DNA of 13,209 nucleotides from an uncultured Oscillospiraceae bacterium (GCA_934668605.1 CAKUNY010000050.1:1-13209); one strand, 5' to 3'; positions 6,206-13,171 are shown, numbered from the stretch's first letter. Notes: generated by a model from the sequence alone, not told the origin. Program-made: numbers and translations.

Positions 6206-7296
6206 CCGTTCACCGCCTTCAAGAAGCACGCCGCCGAGACAAGGCTCATCCACAGAGCGCTCGCCGCGATGGCCAGCATGTAGCCCATAGCGGAGGCGAG
6301 ATTGGACATCAGCGCCGCTTGCGGCTTCAGAACCGCGCCGTCTGCGATCGCGCCCGCGAGCTTCAGCGCCAGATAGAACGCCCCCAGCCGCAAAAACGGC
6401 GCGATCGCCATCGAAATAACTGCCAGGATCCCGAACGCGCCCGCCGCACTTCGGATGAGCCCGGCGCCCGCCAGCAGCGATGCAGACGCGTCGGACAGCA
6501 TCGAACCTACGACCGGAACCATCCCGGAAAAAGCCGCCTGCGCCGCTTTGAGCGCAAGCGTATCCGCCGAGCCCGTCAGTACGCGGCTGATGGAAAGATA
6601 CGCCGTAAATACCGCGCAAAGTCCCTTGATCAGAAGGCAGAGCGCCCGCCCGCCAAGCTCCCGGATCTTTCCGAGCCCGCCGCCGTCCGCCGCGCATTCG
6701 GCCGCGGAAAGGAGAATATAGACATATACGAGCGGGATGAGAACGCCGGAGGCAAGCTTCGTAAGAAGGCTCATCGCAAACGAGCCGCCCGCCAGGAGCG
6801 TCCCCGCGCTGACGCTTCCGCCGGATGCCGCTAAACTTGACGACAGAACCGGAAGCAGCAGCGCCGTAAAGTCCGAAATTTTTGTCACCGTCTCGCGCGC
6901 AAGGCCGATCATGGACGAAACGTCCCTCGTGCAAAGCGCCGTGATGGCAAACGCGCCGGCAAGCTGCGCCGGAAGCTTCATGCCGGCATCCTCCTGCGCC
7001 CCGGAAGCAAACGCGCACAGCATCGCCGCCGCGAGCACCTTACCGGCCGAAAACAGCGCGGGCTTCAGCGCCAGACCCGCCCCGGAAATCGCGCCCGATA
7101 CGATGCGCCAAAGCTCCTTTCCAAAGTCCCCGGCGGACGTGGGCGACACATCCGATAATGCCTCGCGCGTTTCTTCGTCCAGCGCCTGCTCCAGATTTTC
7201 TGCGCCAAAGGTCAAATCGGGCTCTGCCGGCTCCTGCGCGCGAGCGGGCAGCATCAAGGAAAGCAGCACCAACGCCGCAAGTATGATCCTTCGCAT
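6202..7296 (-). CDS. spoIIIAE: Stage III sporulation protein AE
   Basis: Polytopic membrane subunit of the SpoIIIA channel, reminiscent of transporter-like proteins. About 364 residues. A likely signal peptide (residues 1-20, MRRIILAALVLLSLMLPARA) precedes an acidic, soluble N-terminal part (LEQALDEETREALSDVSP). Some seven or more hydrophobic segments follow, including SAGTLLAGGSFAMSLLTKLASG, VYVYILLSAAEC and FSGMVPVVGSMLSDASASLLAGAGLI, the last typical of SpoIIIAE. The ATG at 7296 is supported by GGAGG six bases upstream and overlaps the spoIIIAD stop by one base; the longer open frame upstream is a shadow of spoIIIAD. Confidence 0.93.
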   Translation of the reverse strand: MRRIILAALVLLSLMLPARAQEPAEPDLTFGAENLEQALDEETREALSDVSPTSAGDFGKELWRIVSGAISGAGLALKPALFSAGKVLAAAMLCAFASGAQEDAGMKLPAQLAGAFAITALCTRDVSSMIGLARETVTKISDFTALLLPVLSSSLAASGGSVSAGTLLAGGSFAMSLLTKLASGVLIPLVYVYILLSAAECAADGGGLGKIRELGGRALCLLIKGLCAVFTAYLSISRVLTGSADTLALKAAQAAFSGMVPVVGSMLSDASASLLAGAGLIRSAAGAFGILAVISMAIAPFLRLGAFYLALKLAGAIADGAVLKPQAALMSNLASAMGYMLAIAASALWMSLVSAACFLKAVNG

Positions 7297-7688
7297 CAGC
7301 CGCCTCCCAGCTCCTGTAGTAGCTCCAGAAGCATTGCCGCAAGCGGCAGCCCCGCGCAGAGGCAGAGCACCGTCCCGCACAGCTCGACCATCTTCCCAAG
7401 CGCTCCCTGCCCCGCATCCTGACAGAACGCGCCCGCGATCTGTCCTAAAACCGCGATAGCGACGGTTTTGAGAAGCGGCGAAAAGACGGCAGAGGAAAGC
7501 CCCGTGTAAGACAGCAGCTTCTCGAAAAATTCCAGCACCGGAGACAAGAGCCCCAGCGCCGCAATCGCCGCGCCCGCCGCGCACAAAACGGAGATCGCGA
7601 GCGAGATTGCGCCCTCCTGCGGCTTTAAAACCGCGCACAGAAGCGCGCAAACGATGCTGCACGCGGCAATTTTCGCATACGTGTCCAT
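7296..7688 (-). CDS. spoIIIAD: Stage III sporulation protein AD
   Basis: Small membrane protein of the SpoIIIA complex, 130 residues, mostly hydrophobic. Visible are a first segment KIAACSIVCALLCAVLKPQEGAISLAIS, a second helix around VLCAAGAAIAALGLLSPVLEFFEKL, the conserved middle LLKTVAIAVLGQIAGAFCQDAGQGALG, and a last hydrophobic segment. The CQDAG motif is characteristic of SpoIIIAD. It starts three bases after the spoIIIAC stop with no clear ribosome site, so translation is probably coupled to spoIIIAC. Confidence 0.93.
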   Translation of the reverse strand: MDTYAKIAACSIVCALLCAVLKPQEGAISLAISVLCAAGAAIAALGLLSPVLEFFEKLLSYTGLSSAVFSPLLKTVAIAVLGQIAGAFCQDAGQGALGKMVELCGTVLCLCAGLPLAAMLLELLQELGGG

Positions 7689-7691
7689 ACC

Positions 7692-7886
7692 CTAAAACCG
7701 GAAGAGCGTTTTGACCAGATCAAAAAGCTCCGCGATTCGCTGCACGACGATCATCAGAACAACGACGAGCCCGGCAAGAGACGTCATCGTCGCCTGCTCC
7801 TCGCGCCCCGAGCGCACAAGCACCTGGTTGAGAATTGAGACAATGATGCCGACGGCGGCAATTTTAAAAATCAGATCAATTTCCAT
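7692..7886 (-). CDS. spoIIIAC: Stage III sporulation protein AC
   Basis: A 64-residue membrane protein of the SpoIIIA complex with two membrane segments (about residues 6-24 and 34-52) joined by a short charged loop, SGREEQ. It matches the SpoIIIAC pattern (IFKIAAVGIIVSILNQVL, then TSLAGLVVVLMIVVQ) at the normal family length. The start lies two bases after the spoIIIAB stop, and I see no good ribosome site of its own; coupled translation is likely. Confidence 0.92.
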   Translation of the reverse strand: MEIDLIFKIAAVGIIVSILNQVLVRSGREEQATMTSLAGLVVVLMIVVQRIAELFDLVKTLFRF

Positions 7887-7888
7887 CG

Positions 7889-8404
7889 TTACAATAAGAT
7901 CACGGCCAGCGCGAGTCCCGCGCAGATACCGATCGTTTCATAGCTTCTGCACCGGGCGCGCTTTTGCGCCTGCAATTGCAGAAGAACGGATGTAATACTT
8001 CCCTTCGCGCGCTCGATGGCGGCAAGCTGAGACTCCAGGTCAAACCGCCCGAGCCCCTGCGCCAGCCCATAGAGCGCCTGCACGGTATCCTGCCCCAGTG
8101 AAAGTCCGGGGGACGCCTGAAAGCCCCGCTTGAACGAAACGGGAACCGTGCATCCCGGCGGGACAGACAGCGCGCGTCCGGCGGCCTCAAAAAACGCGGC
8201 AACGTCCCTTTGCCGGCAGGAAGCCAGCATGGAAAACAGCTGCGGAAGCGGCGTGAGCCTTGCCGAAAGCTCGGCCTGCATGAAATCCAGCGCCCATAAA
8301 AGCCCTTCCAGCTGCGCGCACTGCCGCCGCACCCCGCGCGCAAAGCCGAAGCCGACGAGGCTTGCCGATACGGTAACGAGCGCTGCGCCGAGAAGCTTCA
8401 GCAT
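7889..8404 (-). CDS. spoIIIAB: Stage III sporulation protein AB
   Basis: Membrane-anchored SpoIIIA component resembling type II secretion GspF-like helical proteins and a likely partner of the SpoIIIAA ATPase. 171 residues: an N-terminal hydrophobic anchor (about 2-23), a helical cytosolic domain with QLEGLLWALDFMQAELSARLTPLPQLF (family hallmark LxxLExEI-type helix) and TVQALYGLAQGLGRFDLESQLAAIE, and a C-terminal hydrophobic segment (TIGICAGLALAVILL). GGAGG lies seven bases before the ATG at 8404; the gene overlaps spoIIIAA by seven bases. The longer upstream frame is a shadow of spoIIIAA. Confidence 0.92.
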   Translation of the reverse strand: MLKLLGAALVTVSASLVGFGFARGVRRQCAQLEGLLWALDFMQAELSARLTPLPQLFSMLASCRQRDVAAFFEAAGRALSVPPGCTVPVSFKRGFQASPGLSLGQDTVQALYGLAQGLGRFDLESQLAAIERAKGSITSVLLQLQAQKRARCRSYETIGICAGLALAVILL

Positions 8405-9237
8405 ACGTCCGCCTCCCGCACGAAAAACTGCCTGTCCGGCCGCAAGACAAGATAACGCCTGAAAATCCCGAGGGACAAAAGCTCCCGGTATAGAGGCCGC
8501 GCGGAAAGCTCCCGCGCATCCTTTGCATGCGCCGTAGCCAGAAGCCGCACACCGCAGTAGCTGATCTGCTCCATCGCCGTTACATCCTGCCGCGCCGTAA
8601 TTTCGTCTGCCGCGATCCACGTGGGGCTCATCGCACGCAGAAGCAGCATCATGCCCTCGCTTTTTGGAACGCCCGTCAAAACGTCCGTCTGCGGCCCGAG
8701 GTCAAACTGCGCCCCGGATTCGGTCATCGCGGAAATTTCGCCCCGGTCGTCGCAGACGCACACGCGCTCGCCTGATGAAGACAGGGCGCGGATGCACGCG
8801 CGAAGAAGCGTTGTTTTTCCCGCGCCGGGCGCGCCGAGAATGAGGCAGGAACCGGTGAGACTCGGAAGAAGCGATTTTTCATCCAGCCGGATATCTCGCG
8901 CAAAGCGGATGCAAAGCGAGCTGACGAAGCTGTATCCCGCCATCTGCCCGTCTTTGACGGCGGCTTTGCCGCAAACGCCGATGCGGTGCCCGCCGGGAAG
9001 GGTCACATAGCCCTGCCGGAGCGCGTCCTGAAAGGCATGTGCCGAATAGCTTGTCGCGCGCTGCAAAATTCCGTCCAGCTCGCCCGGGCGCACAAGCCCG
9101 GAAAGCTGCCGCTCCCGCCCGTTTTCCAGCACCGACGGAGCCTGCCCCACGCGCAGCCGGAGCTCCTGTACATCGGAAAAATCCAGCGCCCGGAGGCTTC
9201 CCGGAAGCACGTCCATAATCTGCTGAAATGCTGCCAT
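8398..9237 (-). CDS. spoIIIAA: Stage III sporulation protein AA (secretion-type ATPase)
   Basis: Cytosolic ATPase of the SpoIIIA channel, related to type II/IV secretion ATPases and expected to power assembly or transport. About 279 residues: an N-terminal domain with QELRLRVGQAP (25-35), then GGHRIGVCGKAV-type motif (82-93), Walker A GAPGAGKT (135-142), CDDRGEI (162-168) and Walker B TWIAADE (206-212). LLATAHAKDA (232-241), the His-box-like region, follows. I choose the ATG at 9237 because GGAGG lies seven bases upstream; the GTG at 9255 and ATG at 9243 precede or abut that site. First gene of the operon, read from the sigma-E-like promoter at 9256-9284. Confidence 0.94.
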   Translation of the reverse strand: MAAFQQIMDVLPGSLRALDFSDVQELRLRVGQAPSVLENGRERQLSGLVRPGELDGILQRATSYSAHAFQDALRQGYVTLPGGHRIGVCGKAAVKDGQMAGYSFVSSLCIRFARDIRLDEKSLLPSLTGSCLILGAPGAGKTTLLRACIRALSSSGERVCVCDDRGEISAMTESGAQFDLGPQTDVLTGVPKSEGMMLLLRAMSPTWIAADEITARQDVTAMEQISYCGVRLLATAHAKDARELSARPLYRELLSLGIFRRYLVLRPDRQFFVREADVC

Positions 9238-9255
9238 CTGCATCCCTCCCACCAC

Positions 9256-9284
9256 AGTCTATTGGGTGTCCGGCCAAAATATAC
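9256..9284 (-). promoter_or_regulatory. Putative sigma-E promoter of the spoIIIA operon
   Basis: On the minus strand GTATATT (9284-9278) and AATAGACT (9263-9256) lie 14 bases apart. The sigma-E consensus from Bacillus is KMATATT, 14-15 bases, then CATACAMT; the matches here are 6 of 7 and 6 of 8. Mother-cell sigma-E control is what is known for spoIIIA. The start of transcription would fall near 9249, leaving a leader of only about 12 bases in front of spoIIIAA. Confidence 0.55.
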
Positions 9285-9340
9285 CGCAGGTGGCTGTGTT
9301 TTTCCCGTAACCTCCCTACTTCTTTTGTCGGTTTTTGCTC

Positions 9341-9369
9341 TTGCAAGCGGCATGCGTTTCCGGTATAAT
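9341..9369 (+). promoter_or_regulatory. Sigma-A-type promoter of larEBC
   Basis: TTGCAA (9341-9346), a 17-base spacer and a perfect TATAAT (9364-9369). Transcription would start near 9376, about 24 bases before larE. The region transcribed first has an A7-C-T6 run (9371-9384). I see no obvious operator palindrome around the promoter. Confidence 0.7.
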
Positions 9370-9399
9370 GAAAAAAACTTTTTTCTTCGAGGCATTGCT

Positions 9400-10143
9400 A
9401 TGACATTACAGGAATTTTTCACGGAGCATCCGAAGGCCGCGCTCGGGTTTTCCGGCGGCGTGGACTCTTCGTATCTGCTCTATGCCGGAATAAAAGCCGG
9501 CGCGGATATCCGTCCGTACTTCATCAAGACCGCCTTCCAGCCGGAATTCGAGCTGGAGGACGCAAAGCGGCTCTGCGCGCAGCTTGGCGCGGAGCTCCAT
9601 ATCATCGAGCTTGATGCGCTGGCAAATCCGGACGTGGTCAAAAATCCGGCGAACCGCTGCTATTACTGCAAGACGGGGCTCTTCGGCGCGTTGCAGGCGC
9701 GGGCAAAAGCAGACGGATACACCGTTCTTCTCGACGGCACGAACGCCTCGGACGACGCGGGCGACCGCCCGGGCATGCAGGCGCTTTCCGAGATGTCGGT
9801 TCTCTCCCCGCTTCGCCTGTGCGGCCTTACGAAAGCGCAGATCCGGGAGCTCTCCCGCGAGGCAGATCTTTTTACCTGGGATAAGCCCGCGTACGCCTGT
9901 CTTGCCACCCGCGTCCCGACCGGGGAGGCCATCACCGAATCGCTTCTTGCGCGTGTGGAGGGAGCGGAGCAGGCGCTGTTTTCGCTCGGCTTTACGGATT
10001 TTCGGGTGCGGGTGTTCCATGACGCGGCGCGCGTGCAGCTGAAGCCCGCGCAGATGCAGCAGGCACTCAGCCGCCGGGCGGAGATTTTAGAGAATCTGAA
10101 GCCTTATTTTGATACCGTCCTTCTGGACTTGAACGGGAGGTAA
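9400..10143 (+). CDS. larE: ATP-dependent sulfur transferase LarE of nickel-pincer nucleotide synthesis
   Basis: PP-loop enzyme that adenylates the pyridinium carboxylates made by LarB and inserts sulfur, giving the bis-thiocarboxylate that LarC loads with nickel. The 247-residue protein has the PP-loop SGGVDSS (18-24), RCYYCK (86-91), DGTNASD (112-118) and PAYACLATRVPTG (163-175). The Lactobacillus plantarum enzyme gives up the sulfur of one cysteine (Cys176), in the region equivalent to CLATR here. This protein has Cys87, Cys90 and Cys167, the three-cysteine pattern expected of LarE enzymes that hold a [4Fe-4S] cluster and can turn over. The ATG at 9400 follows GAGG by seven bases; the longer upstream frame overlaps spoIIIAA antisense and is not coding. 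The next gene, larB, starts two bases after the stop. Confidence 0.94.
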   Translation: MTLQEFFTEHPKAALGFSGGVDSSYLLYAGIKAGADIRPYFIKTAFQPEFELEDAKRLCAQLGAELHIIELDALANPDVVKNPANRCYYCKTGLFGALQARAKADGYTVLLDGTNASDDAGDRPGMQALSEMSVLSPLRLCGLTKAQIRELSREADLFTWDKPAYACLATRVPTGEAITESLLARVEGAEQALFSLGFTDFRVRVFHDAARVQLKPAQMQQALSRRAEILENLKPYFDTVLLDLNGR

Positions 10144-10145
10144 GC

Positions 10146-10913
10146 ATGGAACAGGCGGAAATCAGGGCGCTTTTGCAGGCCGTTTCGACGGGTGAACGCT
10201 CCGTTGACGACGCGCTTTTACAGCTCAAGGAAGCGCCGTTTGAGGATCTCGGCTTTGCAAAATTGGATCATCACCGCGCGCTGCGGCAGGGCGCGGCCGA
10301 GGTCATTTACGGCGCGGGCAAAACGCCGGAGCAGATTTTAAAAATCACGCAGGCCATGCTCGCCCACGGCCAGAAAACTGTCCTCATCACGAGGCTTTCA
10401 AAAGAGGCAGCGGAATTTTTAACACCCCAGCTGCCGCTGACCTACCACGAGCTTGGAAGCGTCGGCATTGCGGGCTCGATGCCGGAGCCAACCGGGCGCG
10501 GAACCATCGTGATCGCCACCGGCGGCACCAGCGACCAGCCCGTCGCGGAGGAAGCGGCTTTGACGGCAGAGGCCCTCGGAAACCGGGTCGTGCGGCTCTA
10601 CGATGTGGGTGTGGCGGGGCTTCACCGGCTGCTGTCGCACACAGATGATGTCATGCGCGCGCAGGCGATCGTTGCGATTGCGGGCATGGAGGGTGCTTTG
10701 GCAAGCGTCATTGGAGGCCTTGCCGACTGCCCGGTTATCGCCGTTCCGACAAGCGTGGGCTATGGCGCTTCATTTGGCGGCATGGCGGCGCTTCTTGCAA
10801 TGCTCAACTCCTGCGCCAGCGGCGTGAGCGTTGTGAACATCGACAACGGCTTTGGCGCCGGATACCTGGCCAGCATGATCAACCACATCGGAACTGGCTG
10901 CTCAAAAAGCTGA
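10146..10913 (+). CDS. larB: NaAD carboxylase/hydrolase LarB of nickel-pincer nucleotide synthesis
   Basis: First enzyme of the pathway: carboxylates the pyridinium ring of nicotinic acid adenine dinucleotide at C5 and hydrolyses the phosphoanhydride, giving dicarboxylated NMN. The 255-residue protein has an N-terminal domain with DHHRALRQGAAEVIYGAGKTPEQ (41-63), typical of LarB, and a C-terminal PurE-like domain with ATGGTSDQPVAEEA (124-137), YDVGVAGLHR, PTSVGYGASFGG (about 200-212) and NIDNGFGAG. Cys223 lies where LarB enzymes have the cysteine that forms an adduct with the substrate (Cys221 in L. plantarum). GGGAGG lies five bases before the ATG. Complete and apparently intact. Confidence 0.95.
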   Translation: MEQAEIRALLQAVSTGERSVDDALLQLKEAPFEDLGFAKLDHHRALRQGAAEVIYGAGKTPEQILKITQAMLAHGQKTVLITRLSKEAAEFLTPQLPLTYHELGSVGIAGSMPEPTGRGTIVIATGGTSDQPVAEEAALTAEALGNRVVRLYDVGVAGLHRLLSHTDDVMRAQAIVAIAGMEGALASVIGGLADCPVIAVPTSVGYGASFGGMAALLAMLNSCASGVSVVNIDNGFGAGYLASMINHIGTGCSKS

Positions 10914-10943
10914 CGCTTTTTAACAGGGGAGATTTTCATTTTA

Positions 10944-10965
10944 TTTCGTGTCTGCGGACGCGAAA
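10944..10965 (+). other. Hairpin in the larB-larC gap
   Basis: TTTCGTGTC and GACGCGAAA form nine base pairs (one G-U) around a TGCG loop, ending six bases before the GAGG ribosome site of larC. There is no U-tract behind it, so it is not a standard terminator. It could tune mRNA stability or larC translation; that is inference. Confidence 0.45.
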
Positions 10966-10982
10966 CTCTACGAGGTTTTTTC

Positions 10983-12191
10983 ATGAAAGCTATATACTTG
11001 GACTGCTCGATGGGGGCGGCGGGCGATATGCTGATGGCGGCTTTCTACGAGCTGCTGGACGATAAACAGGCGTTTCTGGACACCATGCGCGGCCTTGGCC
11101 TTCCCGGGATTGAAATTTCCGCCGAGTCTGCCGTGAAATGCGGCATTACCGGCACGCACATGAAGGTGCTCGTCCACGGCTCGGAAGAGCTCGACCTCCT
11201 TCACGAGCATCTGCATGAACACGCGCACGGCCACGAGCATACGCACGAAGACGAGCACCATCACCACACAGGACTGCATGAGATCGAGCATCTGCTCTCG
11301 CATCTGGCGCTTCCGCAGGCGGTACGCAGTGATGCGCTGGCGGTCTATCGCCGGATCGCCGAAGCGGAATCGAAGGTACACGGAAGCCTGGTCGATCAGA
11401 TCCATTTCCACGAGGTCGGCACGTTGGATGCCTTAGCGGACGTGGTAGGCGTGTGCCTTCTCATGCATCTTCTTGCGCCGGACGCGGTCTACGCGTCGAA
11501 TGTGCATGTCGGCTGTGGGCAGGTCCGGTGCGCGCACGGCATTTTGCCGGTTCCGGCGCCCGCAACGGCGCTTTTGCTGGAAGGCGTCCCCATTTACGGC
11601 GGCGCGATACAGGGCGAACTCTGCACGCCGACGGGCGCGGCGCTGCTGACGCATTTCGTCACAAAATTCGGCGCTATGCCAGCCATGCGGCTTGTGAAAT
11701 CCGGCTACGGCATGGGAACGAAGGACTTCCCTGCCGCAAACTGCGTGCGCGCGATGCTGGGAGAACTGGACGCGCCGACGGAGGAAATTTTAGAGCTCTC
11801 CTGCAATCTCGACGACTGCACCGGAGAGGTCATCGGCTTTGCGATGGAGCGGCTTTTGGACGCGGGCGCGCTGGACGTGTATTGGACGAACGTCGGCATG
11901 AAGAAAAATCGCCCGGGGATTTTGCTCACGTGCATGTGCCGCCCGCTTGATCGCGAAAAAATGGTCGAGCTTCTCTTCCGGCACACGACGACGCTCGGCG
12001 TGCGCGAAGCCTCCTTCCGCCGCTATACGCTCTCGCGCGAGAGCCGGACGGTTCAGACACCAAACGGCGATGTCCGCGTCAAGGTATCGACCGGCTACGG
12101 CGTCACGCGCGAAAAGCCGGAATTTGAAGACCTCGCGAAAATTGCCCGGGAAACCGGAAAGAGCCTACTTGATCTTCAAAAAAGCATCTGA
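10983..12191 (+). CDS. larC: Nickel insertase LarC of nickel-pincer nucleotide synthesis, single uninterrupted frame
   Basis: CTP-dependent cyclometallase that inserts nickel into the LarE product to complete the cofactor. The 402-residue protein contains the N-terminal DCSMGAAGDMLMAAF motif (7-21), a strongly His-rich segment with 14 histidines in residues 74-103, HFHEVGTLDALADVVG (141-156), CTPTGAALL (214-222), GYGMGTKDFP (241-250), SCNLDDCTGE (273-282) and a C-terminal part with NVGMKKNRPG. In L. plantarum the gene is split into larC1 and larC2 and joined by programmed frameshifting; here both halves lie in one frame. The ATG follows GAGG by seven bases. A 69-base gap with a hairpin separates it from larB, and a strong terminator follows. 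The His-rich segment is a likely nickel store or delivery loop. Confidence 0.95.
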   Translation: MKAIYLDCSMGAAGDMLMAAFYELLDDKQAFLDTMRGLGLPGIEISAESAVKCGITGTHMKVLVHGSEELDLLHEHLHEHAHGHEHTHEDEHHHHTGLHEIEHLLSHLALPQAVRSDALAVYRRIAEAESKVHGSLVDQIHFHEVGTLDALADVVGVCLLMHLLAPDAVYASNVHVGCGQVRCAHGILPVPAPATALLLEGVPIYGGAIQGELCTPTGAALLTHFVTKFGAMPAMRLVKSGYGMGTKDFPAANCVRAMLGELDAPTEEILELSCNLDDCTGEVIGFAMERLLDAGALDVYWTNVGMKKNRPGILLTCMCRPLDREKMVELLFRHTTTLGVREASFRRYTLSRESRTVQTPNGDVRVKVSTGYGVTREKPEFEDLAKIARETGKSLLDLQKSI

Positions 12192-12199
12192 ATAGAAAG

Positions 12200-12240
12200 C
12201 GCCGCGGCTCACAGACGCCATGTGAACCGCGGCGTTTCTT
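12200..12240 (+). terminator. Intrinsic terminator of the larEBC operon
   Basis: CGCCGCGG (12200-12207) pairs perfectly with CCGCGGCG (12227-12234), extended inward by TCAC/GTGA after one mismatch, and is followed by TTTCTTT. It begins nine bases after the larC stop codon. Confidence 0.85.
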
Positions 12241-12245
12241 TCCAA

Positions 12246-12285
12246 AATGCAAAACCCGCGCAATCCTGCTCCGGACTGCGCGGGT
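12246..12285 (-). terminator. Intrinsic terminator of xerD
   Basis: On the minus strand ACCCGCGCA (12285-12277) pairs perfectly with TGCGCGGGT (12262-12254) around a 14-base loop, followed by TTTTGCATTTT. It starts five bases after the xerD stop codon and lies back-to-back with the larC terminator, insulating the convergent genes. Confidence 0.85.
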
Positions 12286-12289
12286 GATT

Positions 12290-13171
12290 TTATGCCTTTG
12301 GGTGATACTTGTTATAGACGGATTTCAGGTTCTGCTTGACGAGGTGCGCGTAGACCTGCGTGGAGGAAATGTCGCTGTGGCCGAGCATCTCCTGAATGGA
12401 GCGGAGGTCCGCACCGTTCTCGAGCAGATGGGCGGCGAAGCTGTGCCTCAGGGTGTGCGGCGTGATGTCCTTGTCGATCTGCGCCTTCTCCTGATAGAAC
12501 TTGATGATCTTCCAGAAGCCCTGCCGGCTCATGCGCTCGCCGGAGACATTCACGAACAGCGAATGCTCCGAGGGATTCGCCAGCATCTTGAGCCGCACGT
12601 CGTCAATGTAGGTATGAAGCGCCTGCACGGCCTCTGGATAGAGCGGAATAATTCTCGTCTTCCCGCCGGACTCGCAGCGGATAAAGCCGCCCGTGATGCT
12701 CACGTCGTCAATATTGAGGTTGATGAGCTCGCTGACACGGATGCCGGTCGCGTACAGAACCTCGAGCATCGCCTTGTCGCGGCAGCCCTTCATATCACTC
12801 GTGCGCGGCTGCTCTAAAAGAAGCTCGACCTCTTTTCCGGTCAGGATCTGCGGAAGCTTCTTTTCTGCCTTCTCGACCTTGATGTTATGTACCGGGTTTT
12901 TCTCGATCTCGTCTTCCGAGAGCGCAAACAGATACAGGCTCTTGAGCGAGGCCAGGCATCTGGACACCGTCGCCGGAGATTTTCCGATCGAGTGAAGCCA
13001 CTGCATGTACGCGCTCACGACGCTCTGGTCAGCGTCCAGCACGTCGACGTCAATGCCGGACAGATATGACGCGTACTGCCGGATGTCCCGCATGTAAGAC
13101 GAGACGGTGTTGGCAGAGGCGTGTTTGGTGTGGATCAAATAATCCTCGTATCTGGCAATGATGTTGTCCAT
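12290..13171 (-). CDS. xerD: Site-specific tyrosine recombinase XerD
   Basis: Cytosolic tyrosine recombinase acting with a partner Xer protein at dif to resolve chromosome dimers. The 293-residue protein has an N-terminal SAM-like DNA-binding domain (about 1-90) and a catalytic domain (about 105-290). All catalytic residues are visible: Arg145 in TGIRVSEL, Lys171 in SGGKTR, His239 and Arg242 in HTLRHSFAAHLL, His265 in GHSDISST, and Tyr274 in VYAHL. Length and the ending SVYNKYHPKA agree with XerD rather than a phage integrase, and there is no attachment site or other phage gene nearby. AAGG lies eight bases before the ATG. Distinguishing XerD from XerC by sequence alone is reasonable but not certain. 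Only 38 bases upstream are present, so its promoter is outside the window. Confidence 0.9.
   Translation of the reverse strand: MDNIIARYEDYLIHTKHASANTVSSYMRDIRQYASYLSGIDVDVLDADQSVVSAYMQWLHSIGKSPATVSRCLASLKSLYLFALSEDEIEKNPVHNIKVEKAEKKLPQILTGKEVELLLEQPRTSDMKGCRDKAMLEVLYATGIRVSELINLNIDDVSITGGFIRCESGGKTRIIPLYPEAVQALHTYIDDVRLKMLANPSEHSLFVNVSGERMSRQGFWKIIKFYQEKAQIDKDITPHTLRHSFAAHLLENGADLRSIQEMLGHSDISSTQVYAHLVKQNLKSVYNKYHPKA

Noticed and set aside
5723..7018. A 431-codon minus-strand frame extending spoIIIAF upstream
   Set aside because: The upstream two thirds lie over spoIIIAE in another frame and have arginine/glycine-rich low-quality composition. The true start is at the ATGA overlap near 6205.
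6073..7459. Long plus-strand frames opposite spoIIIAE and spoIIIAF
   Set aside because: High-GC antisense shadows rich in Arg, Ala and Ser, with no domain and no ribosome site.
7297..7662. Upstream extension of the spoIIIAE frame
   Set aside because: It overlaps spoIIIAD in another frame. A strong ribosome site and a signal peptide mark the real start at 7296.
9406..10020. A 204-codon minus-strand frame opposite larE
   Set aside because: Antisense of a clear larE; its arginine-rich sequence is typical of a shadow frame.
12290..13171. Phage or island integrase
   Set aside because: Length, C-terminal sequence and absence of phage genes or attachment repeats fit a chromosomal XerD.
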